DNA from: Azadirachta indica
Taxonomy: Eukaryota; Streptophyta; Magnoliopsida; Sapindales; Meliaceae
NCBI GenBank assembly: GCA_022749755.1
Contig: CM040453.1
Span: 1,882,102 to 1,946,101, forward strand
DNA: 64,000 bases
Reading direction: 5' to 3'
A program made the position numbers and the translations under genes. The notes under the pieces were generated by a model. That model saw nothing but the letters and a program-made list of their open reading frames with translations, made no database searches and was not told the DNA's origin. Of the stretch, positions 35,965 through 46,102 are shown piece by piece; position 1 is the first letter of the stretch; the number at the start of each line of letters is the position of its first letter.

Positions 35965-37167
35965 ATGTTTCGTTTTCTTTCTAGGAGAGAAAGACCATCT
36001 GTTCCTTACGGAGATTTTAGTTTGATTAACTCGAATACCCAACTGGGTTTATTTCATAACACCCTTTCCATTGTTAGGTTGCTTTCTTCATCTTTGTATG
36101 TGAAGAATAGACCCAAAAAATCTGAGGAAAGGAATAAAAGACGGTCATTTACAGTCTCATTTTTTATGAACTCATGTGGGTTGTCCCCAGAATCTGCTTT
36201 TTCTGCTTCTAAGAAAGTCTGTATCAAGAACGCAGAAAAAGCGGACTCAGTCCTTAGGCTATTCAGCAACCATGGTTTTACTAATACCCAGATCTCTAAA
36301 GTTGTCAGAGTATGCCCGCAAATTGTTTTACTCAATCCTGTGAGGAATCTATTACCCAAGATTGAGTTTTTCTATTCTATAGGGGTTTCAAGGAGTGATC
36401 TTTCCAAGGTTATATCATCAAGTCCAATACTGTTATCTAGGAGTTTAACGAATTGTTTGATTCCAAATTACAAGACTCTGAAAAATGTACTTGTTCTTGA
36501 TGAGAAAGTGGTTAAAGTTTTGAAGCGCTATCCCCGAAATTTTTTCTTTGACATAGAGAGTAATCTGGCTCCAAATATAGCAATTCTGAGAGAGATTGGT
36601 ATGCCTGAATCTCGAATATTGTTTATGGTGATTCAATGTGCAGCTATAGCAACTTGCAAACCTTCTAATTTTCGCAAGATTGTCAACGAGGTTCAGAAAA
36701 TGGGACTTAGCCCCTTGGAATTGTCATTTGTTTTTGCAATTCAAGCGGTTAGCATGAAGAAATCAATTTGGGAATCAAAGATTAATGTATATGGGAGGTG
36801 GGGTTTGTCCAAGGATGAGACTCTTGCTGCATTTAGGAGGCATCCACGTCTTTTGCTTATATCTGAGGACAAGATTACGAGAGCTATGGATTTTCTTGTG
36901 AACAAAATGGGTTGGTTGTCACAAGATATTGCAAAAAGACCAGAAGTTCTCCTATTTAGCCTGGAGAAGAGGATTATTCCAAGGTGTTCTGTGGTTCAAG
37001 TTCTGCTATCCAAGGGATTGATCAAAAAAGGCTCTCCTTACACTTGGTTAGTACCTAGTGACAGAAAGTTTATGGAGAGTTATGTGACCAAATTTCAAGA
37101 CAAGTTGCCTTATTTGTTGAATGTGTATGAAGGAAAAACAGATCTTCAGGATCTGAGATATGGATAA
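35965..37167 (+). CDS. mTERF-family organellar protein (copy 3)
   Basis: A single-exon frame of 400 aa, collinear with the gene at 24496. The N-terminus MFRFLSRRERPSVPYGDFSL...VRLLSSSLYVK is basic and serine-rich and predicts organellar import. mTERF repeats follow: FFMNSCGLSPESAFSASKK, LFSNHGFTNTQISKVVRVCP, FFYSIGVSRSDLSKVISSSP, NVYGRWGLSKDETLAAFRRHP and FLVNKMGWLSQDIAKRPEVL. The end is YVTKFQDKLPYLLNVYEGKT. No frameshift or internal stop is visible, unlike the copy at 29235. It is expected to bind organellar DNA or RNA; the specific target is unknown. The start codon is supported by alignment with the other two copies, which begin at the same point. Confidence 0.93.
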   Translation: MFRFLSRRERPSVPYGDFSLINSNTQLGLFHNTLSIVRLLSSSLYVKNRPKKSEERNKRRSFTVSFFMNSCGLSPESAFSASKKVCIKNAEKADSVLRLFSNHGFTNTQISKVVRVCPQIVLLNPVRNLLPKIEFFYSIGVSRSDLSKVISSSPILLSRSLTNCLIPNYKTLKNVLVLDEKVVKVLKRYPRNFFFDIESNLAPNIAILREIGMPESRILFMVIQCAAIATCKPSNFRKIVNEVQKMGLSPLELSFVFAIQAVSMKKSIWESKINVYGRWGLSKDETLAAFRRHPRLLLISEDKITRAMDFLVNKMGWLSQDIAKRPEVLLFSLEKRIIPRCSVVQVLLSKGLIKKGSPYTWLVPSDRKFMESYVTKFQDKLPYLLNVYEGKTDLQDLRYG

Positions 37168-38469
37168 CAAGAGGTATGTGAAATAAATTGCTTTAGCATG
37201 TTAACCTGTAGTTCAATATAAATTTTTCTCTTTTCGTGGTAAAAAGACGATCTGAGATATATTTATGTGTGAATTTGATGTTTCTGTTTCCTTTTCGTTC
37301 TCTGTCTCTCCGGCAAGACAAGTCTGCAGTCTTCAGTCTTTTGACGTTTTGCTGAGCAACAAATAAAACTTGTCAGTGATTTGCATATTCAATTATGCAA
37401 TCAATTGAGTTTCTAGCGCTTTTTAAGTCTTCCTGTGAGAAGTCTTCCCTCAATTTGCACACTTGATTGGACTTGTGTAGGTTGTCTTATTAGCTCAAGG
37501 AATCAAAATATTTAGTAAGGTTACCTTATTAGCAAACATGTTTGTGTCAATCAGTAAATATCATCGGAAAACTAATTCGAATTAGATGGGGAAATTCAAG
37601 GCTAACAATGTGATAGGTCCACAACATTGCTTATGGCACTTCGGGGAGCTGCCTCTATTAGTGAAGTTTGATTCTGAGCAGAATCAGCTTCAAATCGCAT
37701 ATAGGCTCTGAAATTTAGTCTCTCAGTCTGCAGGCGAGAGCTACGAATCAAAATGATCGTCAGAAAATTTGCCTTCATTTGTTTGCTCCGGATTATGCTC
37801 AATGCAGTTGAGAGTTATTTGCAGTACAATTTGGAGTAACATGGGTCAAATTTTGTGGAAGCTTCAGAATAAAAAATCCAACCCTGATAGAGCTAGTAAT
37901 CTAAATGATGACTCATGCGGCAGAAAATTCCTACCTAACTTTCACTTACGTGCAATACTGAATATGTTCATTATCCTTAACATACTGTATTTTTTTGACT
38001 TGTAAATAAATATACTAGGGTATGTTTGGCAGCAAGTCCAAGTATTTTATCATGTTTTACAAATTTCAAATCGCACACTTCCATTCTTTAAAAAATAGTA
38101 TGAAAGGAAAAAAAATAAAATATATCAATACTTCGAAGCCAAAACTTGTCTTAATCTCATCCAAATCTTTGTCCCTCGGATTGAAATTTCTAGTTCCTCT
38201 GATATGAGTAAAAAGTGTTGCATGACAAAAGTCTGTTGTCCATTTTGACTAAAATTCATCCTTTTCTGGAATTATCATCTTAATGTCAGGACAGCTGGGC
38301 TCTTGATATTCAATGTCTACCAGAAGATCAAGATATTTCATAAGATATTTACATGAGACCTTTCCAAGGATTGAGGTTGTTTTCGTAATAATAACATGAA
38401 CCCTTTTTTGGCTATAAAATTCAAGCACCCAGTTTGTCCGACCAGAAAATAAGCTTAACACAAAACAAA
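37168..38469. other. intergenic region between the mTERF and PR-4 clusters
   Basis: I see no gene. It holds the mTERF copy 3 3' UTR, unremarkable sequence, and the promoter of the first PR-4 gene. A block with the pattern AGAAGATCAAGATATTTC (about 38320) resembles a block upstream of other members of the PR-4 cluster (about 40443, 44258 and 47280). Confidence 0.5.
38413..38418 (+). promoter_or_regulatory. TATA box of PR-4 copy 1
   Basis: TATAAA lies 57 bp before the ATG, in the context GGCTATAAAATTC. A similarly placed TATAAATT stands before the PR-4 genes at 40641 and 49066. Confidence 0.65.
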
Positions 38470-39024
38470 ATGGGGAAGTTTAGCCTATGTGTGATTTTCT
38501 CCCTGTGTGTGGTGGTGGCAGGTGCTCATGCCCAGAGTGCTTCCAATGTGAGAGCTACATACAATCCCTACCATCCTGAGCAAAAGGGATGGGACTTGAT
38601 GGCTGTGAGTGCTTTTTGCTCAACATGGGATGCCAATAAGCCTTTGGAATGGCGCCGGAAATATGGCTGGACTGCTTTCTGTGGACCGGTTGGACCTCGC
38701 GGACAAGCAGCTTGTGGCAAGTGCTTAAAGGTTAGAAATTGTACATATATATCCAACCTTTTTTTTTTTTTTTCTTTTCTTTTTTCTTTAATTTGTTTCA
38801 GAGCGCTTAATTATTTCTGAATGTAAATTTATTGATATGATCTTATTTTGCAGGTGACAAACACTCGTACAAAAGCAGAAGTAACAGTGAGAATTGTTGA
38901 TCAATGCAGCAATGCAGGGCTAGATTTGGACGAAGGTGTATTTAAGCAGTTAGATAATGATGGAAGAGGAAATGCAGACGGCCAACTCATTGTGAACTAC
39001 CAGTTTGTGAATTGCGGTGATTAA
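38470..39024 (+). CDS. class II PR-4 (barwin) protein lacking the ribonuclease histidines
   Basis: Exons 38470-38730 and 38854-39024 give 143 aa. Residues 1-22 are a signal peptide ([20 protein letters not shown]). The mature barwin domain follows directly, with no hevein domain, and keeps six cysteines (SAFC, TAFC, AAC, GKC, DQC, VNC). Intron 1 falls after CGKCLK, as in the paralogs. Compared with wheatwin-type PR-4, the histidine expected in ATYHxY (His11) is asparagine (ATYNPYHP). The histidine expected in QGHLxVxY (His113) is glutamine (DGQLIVNY). Both residues are reported as important for PR-4 ribonuclease activity, so this copy may lack it or have a new role. It is predicted to be secreted. 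The start is the ATG just before the signal peptide. Confidence 0.92.
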
Positions 39025-40640
39025 AGATTGTCCCGCAGTTCAAAAATCCTCTTATATATTAAACATGTACTTTCACCTTGCTAGCCTCGATGTACGATGA
39101 ATAAGTGCTTGTGATCAGTACCCGTTGTAATGGAACTAAACTTATGAGAGTAATAAATTAAAGTGCTCAGATCGAGTACCAAGCCTTTGCATTTTACTTT
39201 GATATTGATGCGGCTGTAAAATCTTCTCTTTGAAGACCAAGTATCGTTTAACATAGTTCAGTTCCAGATTGATGAGAATATTATCAATATTAATGAATGA
39301 TTAGTGTCTTTGTAAGTAAGTTCTACATCAACTTCAAGAATTTGTTTATGTTACAGCAATAAATATATAGTTAAATTACATATACATATATATATATATA
39401 TATATACACATATTTAGATATAATATTAGCGAATTTTATGGCAGGATATATAGTGATTTAATCAATCCCCTTAATTAATATTAAACATGAAGGTGGCGGC
39501 CGGCAGCAACGAAGATGACGGTCTATTTACGCAAAGAAATAGGAATTAGTATTCAGCTCCGCCTCCAGCTGGTCAATTCAGTTATATATTTTCCATGGAA
39601 GAAATTCATTGCATTTTGTAGGCAAATTTAGTTCTCAAAGTGTCGGTAAACTTCTGGAATATGGAACCTCTACATATATTAAAAAAAATTTAAAGAAAAA
39701 GTAAAAAGAAATATTAGTTCCTGCTTTTAGACTTGGGTTAGAAAATTTCATTTCATGATCTGACAAAGACAAAGGAAAGGATGATTAATCGAACCAATCC
39801 ATGGATAAATTAACGTCAATAATTACAAATTTGATTTTTCAATAACTTGTTCATATTCAAACCTAATAACAACAGATAAAACAACAATTCAGCTACATTT
39901 TGTATATTTCTTAAAGATAGTCATTGAAAAATACACAATTAAAACTTTTCTTCTGGATAAGAAAGTCCTTAATTCGAATACTTATTTTAAATGTGTTTTC
40001 GTTATCTTCGATTTCAAAAAACTGTTTTCAAAATTTTATTAATATTATTACTAACCACATTTTTAATTTTAAAAATCAAGAAACCGATTTTCCTTTGCTT
40101 TCGATCCAAAACAAAAAAAAAAAAAAACATGTAAACATATATATCAACATTACAAGTTATGCCGCCGCCCTAATCGTTTTTACCTAACCGATTAAACTAG
40201 TACTTAAAAGTATATTCGGAACTAATAAAAATATACGTACTGGAATTTTAATTTTACCAGCAATCATTAGTCCCCATTCTTGAGATAAAGATTAGACAGA
40301 ACATCAAATGAGCTTACCTTGCGACGAGGGAAGAGCCAGCTAGCACACTTAACTTAACTAATTAATTAATGGAAATTGCATAAAATTGCAAGTTACTTGA
40401 TGAAAAATCGACATCGACTTGTAGTAGTCAAGGTCTCCATCAGAAATATCAAGATAGTTGAATAATATTATTGAATAGTAGTAACATCTCTAATTCGGAC
40501 TTCAGACATTTCAAAACATATACATACAAGGTTGTTTTGGTAAAAACATAAGAGGGATATTTCCCCTATAAATTCTAGCACTTGGGAACCAGTTTCTGGC
40601 AACAGGTAAACTAATTAATACTGAATTAAAAGTAGAGAGA
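39025..40640. other. intergenic region between PR-4 copies 1 and 2
   Basis: 3' UTR and promoter sequence, with a TA-dinucleotide run near 39386-39406. A small GC-rich 19-codon frame at 39488 has no recognisable motif. A poly-A tract lies near 40110. No gene is supported. Confidence 0.55.
40567..40572 (+). promoter_or_regulatory. TATA box of PR-4 copy 2
   Basis: TATAAA in the context CCCTATAAATTC, 74 bp upstream of the ATG at 40641. The same CCCTATAAATT sequence precedes the class I PR-4 gene at 49001. Confidence 0.65.
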
Positions 40641-41253
40641 ATGAAGAGGTTCAGCGTTTGCGTGATTTTGTCTCTCTGTCTACTCGTGGCAACTGCTTAT
40701 GCCCAAAGTGCTTCCAATGTCAGGGCAACTTACCATTTCTACCGTCCTGAACAAAATGGTTGGGACTTGATGGCTGTAAGTGCTTTCTGCTCGACTTGGG
40801 ATGCCAACAAGCCCTTGGAATGGCGCCGCAAATATGGCTGGACCGCCTTTTGTGGACCCGTCGGACCTCGGGGACAAGCAGCTTGCGGCAAGTGCTTAAG
40901 GGTACGTACGTAGTAACAAATTATATATCTATATATATATATATATATATATAATTAAATAAGAAGATTTTATACGTGTTAAATCCTGAAATATGCATTA
41001 ATTAACAATTAACATAATATTCGTTTACTAATTAATTTAATGATTGTATCCTCATAAATATATATGTGTGTGTTACGTACAGGTGACAAACACTGGCACA
41101 GGAACACAAGAAACTGTGAGAATTGTTGACCAGTGCAGCAACGGAGGCTTAGATTTGGACGAAGGGGTATTCAAAAAGTTAGACACTAACGGACTTGGAA
41201 ATGCTCAAGGCCACCTTACTGTCAACTACGAGTTTGTGAACTGTGGTGACTAA
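40641..41253 (+). CDS. PR4: class II PR-4 (barwin) protein
   Basis: Exons 40641-40901 and 41083-41253 give 143 aa. A signal peptide (residues 1-21, ending AYAQ) is followed by a complete barwin domain with six cysteines and no hevein domain. Both histidines associated with PR-4 ribonuclease activity are present (ATYHFYRP and [10 protein letters not shown]). PR-4 proteins are secreted defence proteins with antifungal, carbohydrate-binding and RNase activities. The intron, after CGKCLR, contains a TA microsatellite (about 40931-40952). Its exon 1 donor (40902) is phase-compatible both with its own exon 2 and with the orphan exon at 42478. Confidence 0.93.
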
Positions 41254-41992
41254 ATTAATTACCGTAACTTAATATATGTACTAGGGTTTGTCGTCCCTTC
41301 ATAAATAAACTTCTGAAGAAGTATCAATAAAAATAAGTGCTTATCGGCCCTGCCAGTTTGTTGTAAATCTACTTAAAATAAGTGCTTTTTCGCTAATCTT
41401 GAATAAAGTGGAAATGCATTTTAGGTAGATAAAACACTGTAAGATCCGCCAATCAATACTGTTATATATATTATAATCCACATTAATTTCTTCGTGTTTA
41501 CATCTATATATATATATATATATATATTCAAAAGACTAATTTGCAGAAAATTCTTGCTTAATTCTAGACTTTTTGGGACTCGACGTGTTTTCGCCTTCCA
41601 ATTTGAATAGTCAATAATGAATACTGTATCCTCAAGTTACTCCATAGCATGAATAACCTTCATCCCGCAATCATAGCAAGAGTTTAGTGGACTCCACGAG
41701 AAACTGACCCAAAAAATTGAAACGACTAATCTTCTGAGCAAAAATAAATAAATAAATAAATCAACAAAAATTAGTTTGAGAAGTTCAATGAAATACTGTA
41801 GGACTTTATGTTTGCAGTCAAAGCAGCATTTCATTAAATTATAAAATTTGCAAAACACGAAACTGATCATTTTCAAATTCTAGATTTAGAAATCAATGTC
41901 AAGTTCAGGATGGATATATTTAATTTGAACACCATATTTTAGTTCTTGGGGCACATTATCTCCTTTACCCAATAGAAAGTTCATTTCTATTG

Positions 41993-42024
<32 letters not shown>

Positions 42025-42477
42025 CCACGTCAAGCAGTTTTATACAAGTATTCCTGAGTAATATATATTTGCGGTGAAATATACTGGGACAAATACAAAA
42101 TACAGAAGAGTCCAAGTCCATCACCTTCCTCCACCAAAAGAGAGAGAACATGATTTATATGATGACAAGCAGAAAAGTTTGCAAGATACAATACAGACAT
42201 TAATTAATTAAATATCTCAGTCGTTATCAACAAACCAAGTTGTTTCGAGCCATTCGTCGACTTGTGTTAGATAAGTTCCCACGCGAGTACCAGAAAACGA
42301 AACTTGCATGGAATTGTATTCATGCAATTGACTTGAATATTTAGATAAGTTTTTCCAACTACGTATTATATATGTTCGTACGCTGGTGCACTCACAGTAT
42401 TCTTAGCACACACCTTGAAATCAATAATCTTTTAATTTACTGACGATTTAATTGCATTACATATACGTTTGCTGCAG
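41254..42477. other. region between PR-4 copy 2 and the orphan barwin exon
   Basis: It contains the copy 2 3' UTR, including a small inverted repeat (ACTTCTGAAGAAGT at 41309-41322), and TA microsatellites near 41504-41527 and 42000-42024. Its later part (42233-42470) is paralogous to sequence upstream of and within the intron of the broken PR-4 copy (about 46515-46630 and 47660-47765). No barwin first exon is detectable. Confidence 0.6.
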
Positions 42478-42648
42478 GTGCAAAACTCTGTAACAGGAGC
42501 ACAAGAAACCGTAAGAATTCTCGATCAGTGCAGCAATGGAGGCTTGGATTTGGATGAAAGCGTTTTCAAAAAGTTAGACACTGATGGGAAAGGATGTGCT
42601 AATGGCCACATCAGTGTCAACAACAACTTCGTGAATTGTGATGACTGA
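42478..42648 (+). pseudogene. orphan PR-4 second exon (barwin C-terminal half)
   Basis: The acceptor TTTGCTGCAG at 42477 is followed by 57 open codons ending in TGA, homologous to exon 2 of the other PR-4 genes: [32 protein letters not shown] and [12 protein letters not shown]. No exon 1 is present in the preceding 1.2 kb. It differs from intact copies by an extra cysteine (GKGCANG) and by NNNF for NYxF. The frame is undamaged, and the phase matches exon 1 of the gene at 40641. It is either a remnant of a partial duplication or an alternative terminal exon of copy 2. Confidence 0.8.
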
Positions 42649-43572
42649 ACCATGCATGCACTTTAAATTCCCAATATTAATAGATAAGCTTTATTATATA
42701 TAAAATGAATAAACTTCTTTCTGAAGAAGTGTTGAATAAGTGCTTAACCAGCACTTTCAGTTTGTAAACTCGACTTTGTTCAACTTGATTTTACTTATTT
42801 ATGGTGCATATATAGGTAAGTAGAAGCACTTCCTACAAAGAGTTGGTACTTTATATATCCTTCATAGTTTTCTCCATCACATATAACCCAGCTCGGCATC
42901 ACAATTTAATTAATTATTAATTTCCTGCGTTTGAAAATTTACTCCATAGCATAAGCTTCACCCTCCACATTCATATACTTCGCACAAAGAACAGAAATAG
43001 CACCATGTATTTATTTCAAGCCATGCACGGACTAGCGCTACTTGTGAAATTCAAAAGTTAAGCGATTCAAAGGGGTTTTAATTTATCATGTATTGCTTCA
43101 TACAACTTTGTTGTTACAAGAATTAATTATGTAGTATTATATATATATATATATATATAAGGAGACAAGTCAAATCAAATCAAATCAAATCAAATCTAAA
43201 AGAAAATAATCGAGAGCAAATTAAGACAGCAAAAACAGGACTAATTGACAGATACGCATATCTCCAGCTACATAGACTTGATTATTGAGATTTGTATGTT
43301 TTTTTCTTTTGTATGGGTTAATTCCATTTAATTTTTGCAAACTCTAAAAATTTAAAGATAATATTGCAGATCGCATTTTCTTACAAAATTAGCCAAATAT
43401 TTAATTCTTATATATATCCTAAGCTGTCATCCTACCTAATTAAATCTTATCTTGAATTGCCTATATGGAATGGATAACCAAGGATAGCTCAAATGTGCTT
43501 GATAAGGATCCTGAAACAACATGTATTTAGTAACGTACGGCAAAATCATCCCTCATTATTCATAAAACCAAA
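42649..43572. other. intergenic region upstream of the hevein-only gene
   Basis: The first part is 3'-UTR-like sequence of the orphan exon, with stem-loop repeats ACTTCTTTCTGAAGAAGT (42713-42730) and AAGTGC...GCACTT (about 42738-42755). A TA run (43139-43159) is followed closely by a TCAAA pentamer array (43170-43195). No other gene is seen. Confidence 0.55.
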
Positions 43573-43803
43573 ATGATGAGATTGAGGAGCTTAAACCTGT
43601 GCCTGCATGTGGTGTTGATAAGCTTAGTACTGATGGGTAGTGCAATTGCACAACAATGCGGCAGCCAATTCTTTGACGAACCTTGTCCTGAAAATTATTG
43701 TTGCAGCCGGTTAGGTTTTTGTGGCACAACTTCTGACTTCTGTTCACCCGACGAAGGTTGCCAGAGTGATTGTTGGCCGCCTAGTGGTGATGACAGTCTT
43801 TAG
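43573..43803 (+). CDS. hevein-only chitin-binding peptide precursor
   Basis: A single exon of 76 aa. The signal peptide (about residues 1-26) ends in SAIA. A single hevein/chitin-binding type 1 domain follows with all eight cysteines in order (QQCGSQ, EPC, NYCC, GFC, DFC, EGC, SDC) and a short PPSGDDSL tail. Ligand-binding positions are conservative but not ideal: the SxWxW...Y pattern of hevein is SRLGF...F here. There is no barwin or chitinase domain downstream, so the product would be a ~50-residue secreted peptide like the hevein-type antimicrobial peptides. It sits between PR-4 copies and probably arose from a class I PR-4. The start may be either of the two adjacent ATGs (43573 or 43576). 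Confidence 0.8.
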   Translation: MMRLRSLNLCLHVVLISLVLMGSAIAQQCGSQFFDEPCPENYCCSRLGFCGTTSDFCSPDEGCQSDCWPPSGDDSL

Positions 43804-45830
43804 TTAGTTATGAAAGGAACTGAGTTAGTTATGTACTAAGTAATTAAACTTCAGTTGAAGTACTGTTATCAAATAAGAAGAATGGCTTCTGTTTGTTTAC
43901 CCTGATTAATAATCTATATCCTTCTTCGTCTATTTAATTTTTAAAGTAGGTGTAAATACTAAGAACTTGTCTTCATGAAACCCGATCGAATCCTCTGTTT
44001 TTTGCTAGGTGTTTTAACTGATCTTGTACTACTTTTGACTTACTAATTGAAAAAATTAGCACCTATAGTTAAACAATTTCATGAATAATTTATTAACAAC
44101 TATCAATTGCTTGAATTAATGTTAATGTAGTAATAACTTTGTTATTATCGTCATATAAGTTTACATATTTCAAAGAACTAGCATTGCTTGTTATTAGTGA
44201 AATCCTACCAAAAGGAATCAACAGAGACTTGTTCTATTCCTGCAATCACTCTACCAGAAAATCAAGATATTTGAATTTGAACCAATCATTTCGTGTTGTA
44301 CTAATTCTCAAAATACAAGGTTGTTGGAACAACCATATACGGTCTGTATTTTCGATCTTGTATATTTGCATTTGGGTATGTGAGGCACATGCATCTTTGA
44401 GAGAGGGTTTCTTCCAAGTGCAATGCAAATGCTTCAGTAAAAGTCAGAACAAACTGTGAATTGAGTTATTATAAAATTTAAATTTAAATTTAGTTTTCAC
44501 AAATTGTACTTTTTTTCACATTATATATAATCTGCTTTTATATTGAAATTTATGGCTGTTGTTGAAAATGATCACTCTCAAAGGTCAGAACAGGCCGTGG
44601 ATTGAGATCGATTGTATATCAGTTACTCAATGCCAAGATTTTATCGATCCTTTCTTTGACAGCTTCATTATATATGGTGTTTGAATTGTTTATTCATGCT
44701 TCATTTCATAACCTTTAATTTGTTTCATGTCTCTCATACAAAGCGCTATACAGAAAGCAACAAGTACCGCAGCTCATACATTAACTAAGACGACGAGTTT
44801 ACACAGTTACACTAACATTTCAAAAACTGAAATTCTTCTACTCAGAAAATCAATAGGCAATTACGTAACATGATAATATTTGGGATACCAATTAAATTTC
44901 CGTTTAATTTGTTTAAATTTAATATCTTATAGCCTTTTGTGCAGCTAGCTCTTCTATCTTTGTTTTTTTACTTCATTTAGATCTGCATAATATTAAAAAT
45001 CAAAATCTCATCCCATCTCCTTTATAATTGGTAATAAATAAAAGATTCCTAGTCGCCTTCCTTAGTAAACAGAGACGAAAGAACCTAAAAATTGCACTTC
45101 TGGTAAGGGATGAGCCACACACCATTTAAGTTGCAGATTTCTTTTCTCGAAATAACCTCACCTCCACGCAGGAGTAAATTAAATTTATCAAAGAACACGA
45201 AAAGGGAACAGTGACATGGAAGTCCTGCTGCATAGAGATTAAAAAGAGAAAAAAAGAGTACCTATAATCAGTAATTTAAATAAGAATATATACCCCGATC
45301 GATCGATCGATCGATCGATCATCATTCAGAGGGATTCGGGAATTTGACTCGGAGGATCATCCTACCATATATGAAATTGGCATCCAGGGCTTAGATCAAC
45401 TAAAGTATTGACCACATATCGACTCGGTCACATTGCGATAAATATGATAACAAAAGAAATATTAAATACATTAACAAGAAAAATGTTCCGGAAATAATAT
45501 GTCAAGGAGTAGAGCATTATATTGAAAGTAAAGAGTGATCATAGCTAGGTTCTTTCTATTATCAATACTTTCCTAATGTGTGTGCAAGATCAGTAATTTT
45601 TTATGCTCTAGTGAATGGAATGTGATTCCCCTGAGAGAATCCTATAGATATTGCTAATAACTCAGCCAAGTTGTCAAGGAAAGTATTATGATTTTCCATA
45701 GATAGCTCTTCCACCGTTGTGATTGGTGCAGCATCAACGGTGCAAGAGAGTTGATCAGGTCAATTGTTAACTCAAATGGTCTACATATAAATAGCAGCAA
45801 ATTTAGTCCCTCCGAATTCATCAATCAAAA
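43804..45830. other. intergenic region between the two hevein-only copies
   Basis: It begins with a hairpin-like ACTTCAGTTGAAGT (43848-43861) in the 3' UTR position. A block near 44255-44340 resembles upstream regions of other cluster members but has no gene after it. Blocks 45010-45110 and 45235-45450 are paralogous to 46745-46830 and 47020-47212 upstream of the broken PR-4. A GATC tetramer array lies at 45296-45320. Confidence 0.6.
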
Positions 45831-45877
45831 ATGATAAGAGGAACTTAAGCCTCTGGCTGCGTACAGCGTTGATAAGC

Positions 45878-45909
<32 letters not shown>

Positions 45910-46102
45910 GATGGCTACTGCAATTACGCAACAATGCGGCCGCCAAGCCTTCGACAATCCTTGTCCTCATAAGCAATGGTGCAGCCAGTTTGGTTTTTGT
46001 GGAGCAACTTATGAGTACTGTTCACCTGCAGAAAATCGCCGGAGTAATTGTTGGCTGCCAATAGAGAAGTACAGGTTCGGACGTGAAACAACTACTGAAT
46101 AA
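45831..46102 (+). pseudogene. broken hevein-only gene (frameshift, lost cysteines)
   Basis: Homologous to 43573-43803 from the ATG onward, but a net 4-base loss after the third codon puts the ATG at 45831 out of frame and gives an early TAA. The hevein frame is then open to 46102. The signal-peptide region contains an expanded CTA trinucleotide run (polyleucine). Two of the eight hevein cysteines are replaced (NYCC became QWCS; GCQS became RRSN). The C-terminus is unlike the paralog. Translation could start at an internal ATG just before TAITQQCG, but the product would lack a signal peptide. It is most likely a pseudogene. Confidence 0.75.

Noticed and set aside
38028..38220. Possible hAT-like terminus TAGGGTATGTTTGG
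   Set aside because: Only one end is visible; no opposing terminus was found.
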